Shown: positions 18,437 through 25,386 of the stretch, piece by piece
How the letters are laid out: the number at the start of each line of letters is the position of its first letter
Position numbering within the stretch: position 1 is the first letter of the stretch
Assembly: GCF_003248605.1 (NCBI RefSeq)
Contig: NZ_QFPF01000025.1
Span: forward strand, 1-25,892
DNA: 25,892 nt
Direction: 5' to 3'
From: Microbacterium sp.
GTDB lineage: Bacteria; Actinomycetota; Actinomycetes; Actinomycetales; Microbacteriaceae
Program-made: the position numbers and the translations under genes
Notes under the pieces: generated by a model
Told to the model about the DNA's origin: nothing
Databases searched by the model: none
Seen by the model: only the letters and a program-made list of their open reading frames with translations

Positions 18437-18442
18437 AGTCTA
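18437..18442 (-). promoter_or_regulatory. -10 box for ffs
   Basis: TAGACT on the minus strand ends just before the GGGGGCAGC where the SRP RNA begins, placing the start near 18431. A 5-bp dyad ACCCG/CGGGT (18443-18456) lies directly upstream. Confidence 0.5.
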
Positions 18443-18492
18443 ACCCGCACTCGGGTCAGAGATCTCCCAGCCCTGGGCGCCCCTGCAGAGGT

Positions 18493-18498
18493 TACGAT
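18493..18498 (+). promoter_or_regulatory. Possible -10 box of the MoxR operon
   Basis: TACGAT, with transcription starting near 18505 and a leader of about 50 nt. GAGGGGG stands 4-5 nt before ATG 18556. No clear -35. Confidence 0.35.
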
Positions 18499-18555
18499 CG
18501 GATAACGGTGCCGACGACGACCCGAGTCCTCGCCCGTTCCGCTCGAGGGGGTCCC

Positions 18556-19545
18556 ATGCAGCAATCCGCAGCACCGATCGATGCCGACCGCTTCGCGGAG
18601 CTCTCCACCGGCATTCTCGAGTCGATCTCGGAGGTGATCGACGGCAAGCCGCAAGCCGTGCGCACAGCGCTGATCGCGCTGCTTGCCGAGGGGCACCTGC
18701 TGATCGAGGATGTGCCCGGCGTCGGCAAGACGATGCTCGCCAAGGCCCTCGCGCAGAGCGTCGATGCGAGCGTGCGGCGCATCCAGTTCACCCCCGACCT
18801 GCTGCCCGGAGATGTCACCGGCGTGTCGGTGTTCAACCCCGTGCAGCGCGAGTTCGAGTTCAAGGCGGGCGCGATCTTCGCGCACATCGTCATCGCCGAC
18901 GAGATCAACCGCTCCTCCCCCAAGACGCAGTCCGCCCTCCTCGAGGCGATGGAGGAGGGCCAGGTCACCGTCGACGGCCACTCTCACGCCCTGCCCGAGC
19001 CCTTCCTCGTCGTCGCGACGCAGAACCCGCTCGAGATGGAGGGCACATACGCCCTGCCCGAGGCGCAGCGCGACCGCTTCATGATCCGCATCTCGATGGG
19101 GTATCCCGACGCGGCCTCCGAGGCGCGGATGCTGCGCCAGCGCGACGCGATCAATCCCCTCGACCGCATGCGCGCGGTGGTCGACACGGCCCAGGTGCGG
19201 CAGATGATCGCCTTCGCGCGCGCCGTGCACGTCTCCCCCGCCGTCGAGGAGTACGCCGTCGCGCTCGCACAGGTCACCCGCAACCACCCGGATCTGCGCC
19301 TGGGCGCGAGCCCCCGAGCGACCCTGCAGCTCGTGCGGGCCGCGAAGGTCTGGGCTGCCCTCGACGGACGCGCCTTCGTCATCCCCGACGACCTCATCGC
19401 GCTCCTGCACCCCGTCTTCGCCCACCGCCTGATCCCCTCCCGCACCATCGCGGGGGCGCGCGCACGCGGGGGCGCCGACGCGATCACGGCGATCCTCGAT
19501 CGCATCGCGACGACCGTGCGCGTGCCCGTCGCCGCCCGCGCATGA
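18556..19545 (+). CDS. MoxR-family AAA+ ATPase
   Basis: A 329-residue chaperone-like ATPase. Walker A is GVGKT within EDVPGVGKTMLAKALA (about 51-66), Walker B IVIADEINRSSPKTQSALLE (Asp115, Glu116), sensor VVATQNPLEMEGTYALPEAQ, then an arginine-finger region AQRDRFMIRI and the C-terminal lid. MoxR proteins act on vWA-domain partners in assembling or maturing other proteins. Here the partner is the next gene, a DUF58 protein overlapping by 4 bp (ATGA), with a membrane transglutaminase after it; this trio is widely conserved, and its precise substrate is not established. ATG 18556 is supported by GAGGGGG upstream. Confidence 0.93.
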   Translation: MQQSAAPIDADRFAELSTGILESISEVIDGKPQAVRTALIALLAEGHLLIEDVPGVGKTMLAKALAQSVDASVRRIQFTPDLLPGDVTGVSVFNPVQREFEFKAGAIFAHIVIADEINRSSPKTQSALLEAMEEGQVTVDGHSHALPEPFLVVATQNPLEMEGTYALPEAQRDRFMIRISMGYPDAASEARMLRQRDAINPLDRMRAVVDTAQVRQMIAFARAVHVSPAVEEYAVALAQVTRNHPDLRLGASPRATLQLVRAAKVWAALDGRAFVIPDDLIALLHPVFAHRLIPSRTIAGARARGGADAITAILDRIATTVRVPVAARA

Positions 19546-20792
19546 GTCGGTGGTGGCCCCTCACTCTGCGGGGCACGGGCGCACTGATCCTCGCGCTCGC
19601 CTGCTTCGTGCTCGCGGGCGAGCTCGGCACCGTCGAGCTGCTCTACGTCGGCAGCCTGCTGCTCGCCCTCATCGTGGCGAGCATCGTGGTGCTGCACCTG
19701 GGCCGACGCATCGACGATGCCGAACGCACGCTGCACCCGGAGATGGTCCCGGTCGGCGAAAGCACCGAGGTGCGCGTTCGCATCACGATGCGCGGGATGC
19801 TGCCGGCCGGTGGTGCGCGCTGGTCCGACGCGCTGCCGCGAGGCCTCCGCAGTCCCGCGCGGGGCGACATCGACGCGTTCGACACCTCTTCCGGGCCCGG
19901 CTCCCGCACCGCGACCGTCAGGTACACGGCGACGGCTCTGTGCCGCGGCACGTGGCCGCTCGGGCCGCTCTCCGTGCGCACGAGCGACCCATTCGGCATC
20001 GCGGCGCGCACGCACCGCGTCGCCGGCGACACCCGGGTGATCGTCCCGCCCGCCGCGACGGCGCTGGATCATGTGCCGATCAGCGCGGGCGAGTCCGGCG
20101 GAACCCTGCACGCCGCGAGCGATGAGCTCGGTCAGGGCGCCGACAATCTCATCGCCCGCCCCTACGCCCCGGGCGATTCGATGCGGCGGATCCACTGGCG
20201 CGCGACGGCGCACCGCGACACTCTGATGGTTCGGCAGGAGGAGCAGGAGCAGACCCCCACGGCCACCGTCATGCTCGATCGCAGCGCCGTGCGCTGGGAC
20301 GCCTCCGCCCGCCACTCCCCCGGCGCCGACTCCGGATTCGAAGCCGCGCTCTCGGCGTGCGTGTCGATCGTGCTTCGGCTCGCCCGCGACGGATACCTCG
20401 TGCACGTGCGCGACTCCGACGGCCAGGCGCTGTGCGACCCCATCCCCGGCACCGAGTCGGCGGATGAGACCGACCACATGCTCACGCGGTTCGCCACCAT
20501 CACGACCCGGCGCGATGACACGCTGCCCGCCGTGGCGCGCCTGTTCGCGGGCGACCAGGTCGGGCCGCTGCTGCTGATCACGGGTCGGCTCGACGCGGCC
20601 GACGCCGCAGCCCTCGCCCCCGCCGCCCACCATTCCGCGCTGCCCGCGCTGCTGTGCACCGCGGCGTCCGCCGACGCCTTCGCCACGGCGGGTGCCTCCG
20701 GGTGGCATACCGCGGCGATCGGGCCGGATCTCGATCTGCAGTCCGTCTGGGTCGGAGTCGCCGAGCACGGGGGTCGACGTGTCCACGCCTGA
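19542..20792 (+). CDS. DUF58 domain membrane protein
   Basis: A 416-residue protein with two N-terminal membrane segments (about 8-26 and 31-50), a beta-rich middle region (about 60-150), and the DUF58 signature PYAPGDSMRRIHWRATAHRD followed by TLMVRQEEQEQ near residue 205-235. The C-terminal part resembles a vWA-like fold (TATVMLDRSAVRWD). It overlaps the MoxR gene by 4 bp and the transglutaminase gene by 14 bp, so all three are translated together. DUF58 proteins are likely partners of MoxR ATPases; the biochemical role is unknown. Confidence 0.9.
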   Translation: MSRWWPLTLRGTGALILALACFVLAGELGTVELLYVGSLLLALIVASIVVLHLGRRIDDAERTLHPEMVPVGESTEVRVRITMRGMLPAGGARWSDALPRGLRSPARGDIDAFDTSSGPGSRTATVRYTATALCRGTWPLGPLSVRTSDPFGIAARTHRVAGDTRVIVPPAATALDHVPISAGESGGTLHAASDELGQGADNLIARPYAPGDSMRRIHWRATAHRDTLMVRQEEQEQTPTATVMLDRSAVRWDASARHSPGADSGFEAALSACVSIVLRLARDGYLVHVRDSDGQALCDPIPGTESADETDHMLTRFATITTRRDDTLPAVARLFAGDQVGPLLLITGRLDAADAAALAPAAHHSALPALLCTAASADAFATAGASGWHTAAIGPDLDLQSVWVGVAEHGGRRVHA

Positions 20793-23028
20793 GGGCGGCA
20801 TCCGTCGTCGGCCGCAGGCGACGCTCGCGATCGCCGTGCTGCTCGCGGTCGTGACCGCGCTGATGCCGCTGCTGCGGGTGATCTCGGGGGGCGCCTGGCT
20901 CGCCACCGCGCTCGGGATGATCGTCGCCGTGCTCGCCGCGGGATACGTCGTGCGATGGCTGCGCCGGCCCGCGATCATCGTGTCGGTGGTCGAAGCTGCC
21001 GTGTGGCTCGTCGCGATGACGGTGCTCTTCGGCGGCGGCACCGCTCTGCTGGGCGTGATCCCCACCCCCGACACCCTGCGCCAGGTGCCGCTGCTGATGG
21101 ATGCTGCGCTGCAGCAGATCCGCGACGGCGCGGCGCCGCTGGATGCCGGTCCCGCCCTGGCCTTCCTCATCGTCGCCGCCGCGGGGCTCCTCGCGATCGC
21201 CATGGACCACGTCGTCGTGACGGCGCGGATGCCCCTTCTCGCGACGGTGGGGCTGCTCGCCGTCTATCTCATCCCCTCCATCGCGGTGCCCTCGGGCATC
21301 GACCTGGTGGGGTTCATCGCCTTCGCGGCCGCGATCCTGCTGATGCTCGCCGTCGAGACTGCGACGCGCGACCGCTCCAGCGGGTCGGGCGCCCGAGGGG
21401 CGTCCCGGGTGCCCGCCGGCACCGCCGCGGCCGTCGGCACCGCCGCGATCGTCGCGGCCGTCGCGATCGCCCCCGTGATGCCCGCTCCGCAGTCGGCCGG
21501 TTCGACCGTGATCGCGGTGCGCGGCAACACGATCGACCCGAGCCTCGAGCTCGGACAGGACCTGCGCCGCCCGCAGGAGGTCGAGGTGCTGACCCTGCGC
21601 AGCGACGCGCCCGCGCCGCCCTACCTGCGCGCCGTGACGCTCTCGGAGTACGACGGCGACGAGTGGGAACCCGACCGCGGCGTCCCCGCGACTCTCGAGG
21701 CCGGATTCGATCCCGTCATCGTGGATCCGGATGTGCGGGTGTCCGAGTACACGGCGACGATCGAGGTGCGCAACTTCGTGAGCCCGTGGCTGCCGATCCC
21801 CTACCCCGCCGTCGGCATCGACGGGCTCGACGGCGAGTGGTCCACGATCGAGCAGAACCGCACCGTGCTCTCCCGCCAGTCCTCGCCGCAGGGTCAGGAC
21901 TACAGCGTCAGCTACCAGGTGCCGCGGCCGACGCTCGAGCAGATCCGCGAGACCGACGCGAGCGTGCCGGCTGGTTCACGCTCGCTGCAGCTGCCCGAGG
22001 GGGAGGATGAGGCGATCGGCGCGATCCGCGAGACGGCGCTGGCGGTCACCGCGAGCACCTCGACCGACTATGACGCGCTCGTCGCGCTGCAACGGTGGTT
22101 CCGAAGCCCCGACTTCGAGTATTCGCTCGTCGCCCCCGTCAACGATGGGTTCGACGGCTCCGGCCTCGAGGCCGTCCAGGCGTTCCTGGAGGAGCGCAGC
22201 GGATACTGCGTGCATTTCGCGTCGGCGTTCGCGATCATGGCGCGCACGCTCGACATGCCCTCGAGGATCGTCGTCGGCTATCTTCCCGGCGCCCCGACAC
22301 AGGAGCAGATCGACCGTCAGACCGTGCACACCGTCGTCAGCTCCCAGCTGCACGCGTGGCCCGAGGTGCACTTCGCCGGGATCGGCTGGGTTCCCTTCGA
22401 GCCCACGAACAGCCTGGGCGTGCCGACCGGGTTCGCCTCGGGAGCGGTGTCGGGCTCGGCCGATTCACTGACCCCGGATGCCGGGGGTGCAGCATCCCCC
22501 GCTCCCTCGAGCTCGCTGGCGCCCGGCATGACCGACGGGCTCGACGAGTCGGGTGCGCCTCTCGATTCCCGCGTCGCGATCGACCCGACCGGTCCGGTGT
22601 TCCTCACGATCGCCATCGCCCTCGCCCTCGTGCTGCCCGGCCTGTGGCGTGTCGTCCGGCGCCGTGCGCGGCTGCGCGAGGCGGACGCGGGCGACGCGGC
22701 CGCGGCCTGGCAGGAGATCGTGGACACCGCCGCCGATCTCGGCATCAGCTCGCCGAACGGCGAGTCGCCGCGCGCGCTCGGACGCCGCCTCGTTGCCGAG
22801 CACGGTGCACCCGCCGCGGAGATGGGCGTCGTGGTCGGCGCGATCGAGCGCGCGAGCTATGCCGGCGCCGCCGATCACGCCCCCGACCTGGCCGACGCGG
22901 TGCGCGCCGTGCAGTCCGGGCTCGCGGCGCGCGCCGATCGGCGCGACCGCCTCTCGGCCGCCGTCGTGCCCCGCTCGCTGCTGCGCCGCGGATACCGGGC
23001 GGTCGGCGGGGCCCGGCAGGCACGATAG
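20779..23028 (+). CDS. Membrane-anchored transglutaminase-like protein (TgpA type)
   Basis: A 749-residue protein. About seven hydrophobic segments fill residues 15-245, then an extracytoplasmic transglutaminase-core domain (about 400-545), a Pro/Ser/Ala-rich stretch, one more membrane segment (about 612-632, VFLTIAIALALVLPGLWRVV) and a cytoplasmic helical tail. The core has Cys477 in RSGYCVHFASAFAIMARTL and His525 in SSQLHAWPEVHFAGIGWVPF; the third position, normally Asp, is Glu541 in FEPTN. The GTG start at 20779 overlaps the DUF58 gene by 14 bp and has GGGGG 5 nt upstream; no upstream ATG fits. It is the last gene of the MoxR unit. Likely acts on cell-envelope proteins or peptides; substrate unknown. 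Confidence 0.9.
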   Translation: MSTPEGGIRRRPQATLAIAVLLAVVTALMPLLRVISGGAWLATALGMIVAVLAAGYVVRWLRRPAIIVSVVEAAVWLVAMTVLFGGGTALLGVIPTPDTLRQVPLLMDAALQQIRDGAAPLDAGPALAFLIVAAAGLLAIAMDHVVVTARMPLLATVGLLAVYLIPSIAVPSGIDLVGFIAFAAAILLMLAVETATRDRSSGSGARGASRVPAGTAAAVGTAAIVAAVAIAPVMPAPQSAGSTVIAVRGNTIDPSLELGQDLRRPQEVEVLTLRSDAPAPPYLRAVTLSEYDGDEWEPDRGVPATLEAGFDPVIVDPDVRVSEYTATIEVRNFVSPWLPIPYPAVGIDGLDGEWSTIEQNRTVLSRQSSPQGQDYSVSYQVPRPTLEQIRETDASVPAGSRSLQLPEGEDEAIGAIRETALAVTASTSTDYDALVALQRWFRSPDFEYSLVAPVNDGFDGSGLEAVQAFLEERSGYCVHFASAFAIMARTLDMPSRIVVGYLPGAPTQEQIDRQTVHTVVSSQLHAWPEVHFAGIGWVPFEPTNSLGVPTGFASGAVSGSADSLTPDAGGAASPAPSSSLAPGMTDGLDESGAPLDSRVAIDPTGPVFLTIAIALALVLPGLWRVVRRRARLREADAGDAAAAWQEIVDTAADLGISSPNGESPRALGRRLVAEHGAPAAEMGVVVGAIERASYAGAADHAPDLADAVRAVQSGLAARADRRDRLSAAVVPRSLLRRGYRAVGGARQAR

Positions 23029-23031
23029 GAT
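23026..23031 (+). promoter_or_regulatory. Possible -10 box for tRNA-Ser
   Basis: TAGGAT overlaps the stop codon of the transglutaminase gene and would start transcription near 23038. A small hairpin GCCCG/CGGGC (23057-23070) ends 3 bp before the mature tRNA and is probably removed in 5' processing. Confidence 0.4.
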
Positions 23032-23073
23032 GGTCGGCGGCCCTTCGGGGTCACGTGCCCGTCCGCGGGCGCG

Positions 23074-23158
23074 GGAGGATTCGCCTAGTGGCCTATGGCG
23101 CACGCTTGGAAAGCGTGTTGAGTGAAAGCTCTCAGGGGTTCGAATCCCCTATCCTCCG
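23074..23158 (+). tRNA. tRNA-Ser (anticodon GGA)
   Basis: Acceptor arms GGAGGAT (23074-23080) and ATCCTCC (23151-23157) pair perfectly, with discriminator G at 23158. The anticodon stem CACGC/GCGTG (23101-23105/23113-23117) holds the loop TTGGAAA with anticodon GGA at 23108-23110, reading UCC/UCU. There is a long class II variable arm (about GAGTGAAAGCTCT area) and the T-arm AGGGG-TTCGAAT-CCCCT. Length is 85 nt. The 3' CCA is not encoded. Confidence 0.97.
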
Positions 23159-23202
23159 CCCCTTTCCCTCGCCATCCCCGACCCACCTGTTGTTGCGTGT
23201 GC

Positions 23203-23289
23203 GTGCACAACTGCGGACCGAACGGGCGACACGCCGCACCTCGCGCCGCGACACGCGACGGGGCCGGCACGAGGTCCGCAGCTGTGCAC
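23203..23289. repeat. 17-bp inverted repeat between tRNA-Ser and the ars cluster
   Basis: GTGCACAACTGCGGACC (23203-23219) and GGTCCGCAGCTGTGCAC (23273-23289) are inverted copies with one mismatch (a G-U pair in RNA), 53 bp apart. The inner region is GC-rich without an open frame of note. It lies between the tRNA and the convergent stop of the ArsR-ArsC fusion, 22 bp from that stop. Candidate bidirectional terminator or a palindromic mobile or dispersed repeat; no terminal target duplication was seen. Confidence 0.65.
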
Positions 23290-23311
23290 ACCCGGTGGGC
23301 GCAGACCGGAC

Positions 23312-24199
23312 TCACGACGGGAGGAGCTCGGCGAGCAGCTCGCGCACGCGCGCCTCGATGTCGTCCCGGATGCCGCGCACGTCTTCGAGCGATCTGCCCG
23401 TCGGGTCCTCGAGTTCCCAGTCGAGATATCTCGGGCCGGGGTAGACCGGGCAGGCGTCTCCACAGCCCATCGTCACCACGACGTCCGCGGACCTGACCGC
23501 GTCGTCGGTCAGCGGCTTGGGGAACTCGCCCCCGAGCGAGACCCCGATCTCGTCGAGCGCCGTGACGATCGTCGCGCGGACCGCTCCCGCGGGCGCCGAG
23601 CCCGCGGTGCGCACGACCACCCGCTCCCCCGCGAGTTGGCGGAGGATTCCGGCGGCCAGCTGCGAGCGCCCGGCGTTCTCGACACAGACGAACAGCACCG
23701 CAGGTGTCGAGCCGGCCGGCGCATCAGCGCGGGCCCTCGCATCCAGGCGCGCCGTCGCGAACGCCGCGGTGCGCGACCCGATCAGAGCGTCGGTGTTGCT
23801 CCGTGTCAACAGACGATGACTCTCGACGACGTAGCGCTCGATCGTCTGCCGGCTGAACGTTCCGCGGTATCGCTCGACGAGCCCGGCCACGATGCGCGTC
23901 AGATCGAGGTCCGTCGACGCATCGGGCGTCTCCGTGCCGAGCAGGGCATCGATGCGCTCGATGTGCCGAGGATCGAGCGAGTACCAGACGCGCCGCCCCT
24001 CCGGTCGGCGCTCGACGATTCCCCGCGCCGTGAGCTCCTTCATGTGGTGGCTGACCGTCGGCTGGCGAAGGCCCAGGGCGTCCGCCAGACGGCCCACCAG
24101 CGCCCGACCATCGGGCGCATCTCGGATCAGGCGGACGATGCGGGCACGGGTGGGATCGCCGAGCACCGTCCAGTCCTCCGAACCACCACCGAAACCCAT
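23312..24199 (-). CDS. ArsR repressor fused to a helical domain and an ArsC arsenate reductase
   Basis: A 295-residue three-part protein. Residues 1-90 are an ArsR-type winged helix (DPTRARIVRLI; recognition helix LGLRQPTVSHHMKEL; wing RRPEGRRVWYSL). Residues about 97-155 are a helical domain similar to the N-terminus of the neighbouring reductase at 24227 (compare TIERYVVESHRLL with TVERIVFESYAAL). Residues 166-295 are a low-molecular-weight-phosphatase-type ArsC: P-loop CVENAGRS with Cys172 and Arg178, then MGCGDACPVYPG with Cys246 and Cys250. These three are the only cysteines, so the ArsR part has no thiolate metal site. The ATG lies inside an 18-bp palindrome and 7 nt after TAGACT. It follows the reductase gene by 27 bp. 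Confidence 0.92.
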   Translation of the reverse strand: MGFGGGSEDWTVLGDPTRARIVRLIRDAPDGRALVGRLADALGLRQPTVSHHMKELTARGIVERRPEGRRVWYSLDPRHIERIDALLGTETPDASTDLDLTRIVAGLVERYRGTFSRQTIERYVVESHRLLTRSNTDALIGSRTAAFATARLDARARADAPAGSTPAVLFVCVENAGRSQLAAGILRQLAGERVVVRTAGSAPAGAVRATIVTALDEIGVSLGGEFPKPLTDDAVRSADVVVTMGCGDACPVYPGPRYLDWELEDPTGRSLEDVRGIRDDIEARVRELLAELLPS

Positions 24200-24214
24200 A
24201 GACCGAAGTCTATG
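24197..24214. promoter_or_regulatory. ArsR-type operator over the fusion-gene start
   Basis: CATAGAC-CGAA-GTCTATG is a perfect 7-4-7 palindrome. It contains the start codon and the -10 box TAGACT (24207-24212), with 7 nt between them. Bound repressor would block both transcription and the start site. The arms ATAGAC/GTCTAT recur at 25322-25337. Confidence 0.75.
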
Positions 24215-24226
24215 CGCCGACCGCCG

Positions 24227-24880
24227 TCACGAGACGTCCGCCGGAACGAGCTCCTCCAGCAACTGCTCGACGCGCGCGCGGATGTCCTCGCGCACCGCGC
24301 GCACCCCGTCGAGGTCGAGGTCGGCGGGATCCCGCAGCTGCCAGTCGAGGTACCGCTTGCCGGGGTAGATCGGGCAGGCGTCGCCGCAACCCATCGTGAC
24401 GACAGCATCCGCCGCCCGCACGACGTCGTCCGTGAGGGGCTTGGGATATTCCTCGTCGACGGGGATGCCGAGCTCGGCCAGCACCTCGGCGACCTCGGGG
24501 AGGATCTGCTCGCCCGGCTGCGACCCGGCGGAGCGCACGTGCACCCGCCCGCCGGAGAGGTGGCGGGTGAGGGCGGCGGCCATCTGAGAGCGTCCGGAGT
24601 TCTGCACGCAGACGTAGAGGATCTCGGGGACTGGCTTCGCGATCAGCCCCTTCGACTGCGCGAGGGCGGTGAGGCGGTCCCGGGCGAACTTCTCGGCCAG
24701 CGACGGCAGATGCACCGAGACGGAGGCCGTTCGAGCGAGGGCGGCGTAGGACTCGAAGACGATGCGCTCCACCGTCTCCTCGTTCACCATCCCCGTGAAG
24801 TGCTGCGCGAGGCGCTCGGAGGCGCGCTGCAGCACGGAGTCCGCCGACAGCAGGCCATCCTGGCCCCTGCGGGTGGTCAT
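24227..24880 (-). CDS. Arsenate reductase (LMW-phosphatase type) with N-terminal helical domain
   Basis: A 217-residue protein expected to reduce arsenate to arsenite. An N-terminal helical region (about 17-75, LQRASERLAQHFTGMVNEET onward) precedes the ArsC domain (about 85-217). The P-loop CVQNSGRS supplies Cys91 and Arg97; MGCGDACPIYPGKRYLDW supplies Cys165 and Cys169 for the redox relay. Architecture resembles the helical-ArsC type described in C. glutamicum (ArsC1', thioredoxin-coupled), while plain actinobacterial ArsC can be mycothiol/mycoredoxin-linked; which reductant applies is not decidable here. ATG 24880 overlaps the upstream arsC by 4 bp (ATGA), so it is translationally coupled. 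Confidence 0.92.
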   Translation of the reverse strand: MTTRRGQDGLLSADSVLQRASERLAQHFTGMVNEETVERIVFESYAALARTASVSVHLPSLAEKFARDRLTALAQSKGLIAKPVPEILYVCVQNSGRSQMAAALTRHLSGGRVHVRSAGSQPGEQILPEVAEVLAELGIPVDEEYPKPLTDDVVRAADAVVTMGCGDACPIYPGKRYLDWQLRDPADLDLDGVRAVREDIRARVEQLLEELVPADVS

Positions 24881-25293
24881 GAGGCTCTCCGTGCCGGAAG
24901 CAGCTCGCCGATCAGGCTCTCGATGCGGCCGCGGATCTCGTCGCGGATCGGCCGGACGGCCTCGATGCCCTGGCCCGCCGGGTCGTCGAGCTCCCAGTCC
25001 TCGTAGCGCTTGCCGGGGAAGATGGGGCAGGCGTCGCCGCAGCCCATCGTGATGACGACGTCCGACTCTTTGACAGCCTCGACCGTCAGCACTTTGGGCG
25101 TGTTGCCCGTGATGTCGATGCCCTCCTCCGCCATCGCGGCCACCGCGACGGGGTTGATCTGGTCTTTCGGCGCGGAACCCGCCGAGAGGACCTCGACATC
25201 GTCGCCCGCGAGCGCGCGCAGGTACCCCGCGGCCATCTGGGAGCGGCCGGCGTTGTGGACGCAGACGAACAGGACGGTGGGCTTGTCGGACAT
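24877..25293 (-). CDS. arsC: Arsenate reductase, single-domain (LMW-phosphatase type)
   Basis: A 138-residue protein of the LMW-phosphatase ArsC class. P-loop CVHNAGRS gives Cys11 and Arg17; MGCGDACPIFPGKRYEDWEL gives Cys85 and Cys89. It should reduce arsenate to arsenite; the electron donor (thioredoxin or mycothiol) cannot be told. ATG 25293 is chosen because MSDKPTVLFVC is the usual family start, although its ribosome-binding site (GAGA) is weak. An alternative in-frame ATG at 25323 adds ten basic residues and has the leaderless layout (TAGACA, 7 nt, ATG) seen in the fusion gene, so it is a real rival. It is the first gene of the reductase pair and follows the GNAT gene by about 93 bp. Confidence 0.93.
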   Translation of the reverse strand: MSDKPTVLFVCVHNAGRSQMAAGYLRALAGDDVEVLSAGSAPKDQINPVAVAAMAEEGIDITGNTPKVLTVEAVKESDVVITMGCGDACPIFPGKRYEDWELDDPAGQGIEAVRPIRDEIRGRIESLIGELLPARRAS

Positions 25294-25321
25294 GCTGTCT
25301 CGCTTTCTCTTTCTCAGAAGC

Positions 25322-25337
25322 ATAGACGGCTGTCTAT
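25322..25337. promoter_or_regulatory. ArsR-type operator upstream of arsC
   Basis: ATAGAC-GGCT-GTCTAT, with the same arms and 4-bp gap as the operator at 24197-24214 but a different centre, which argues for a conserved protein site. It overlaps the TAGACA -10-like box (25331-25336) and lies about 29 bp before ATG 25293. Confidence 0.75.
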
Positions 25338-25349
25338 TGCTCTCGCGGA

Positions 25350-25368
25350 ACGGGAGGTGAACTCCCGT
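25350..25368 (-). terminator. Hairpin between the GNAT gene and arsC
   Basis: ACGGGAG (25350-25356) and CTCCCGT (25362-25368) form a perfect 7-bp stem with a 5-nt loop, starting 18 bp after the GNAT stop. No T-run follows. It probably ends GNAT transcription before the arsC operator. Confidence 0.5.
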
Positions 25369-25386
25369 CGACGATTCGCCGTAGCC

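Noticed and set aside
20955..22010. 351-codon alternate frame inside the transglutaminase gene
   Set aside because: Arg-rich out-of-frame reading of a gene with clear membrane segments and catalytic motifs.
23312..25293. Reading the three ArsC-type genes as ordinary low-molecular-weight tyrosine phosphatases
   Set aside because: All have the C-x3-C redox pair in MGCGDAC and lack the DP catalytic loop expected of true tyrosine phosphatases, and the ArsR fusion and paired operators fit arsenate reductases.
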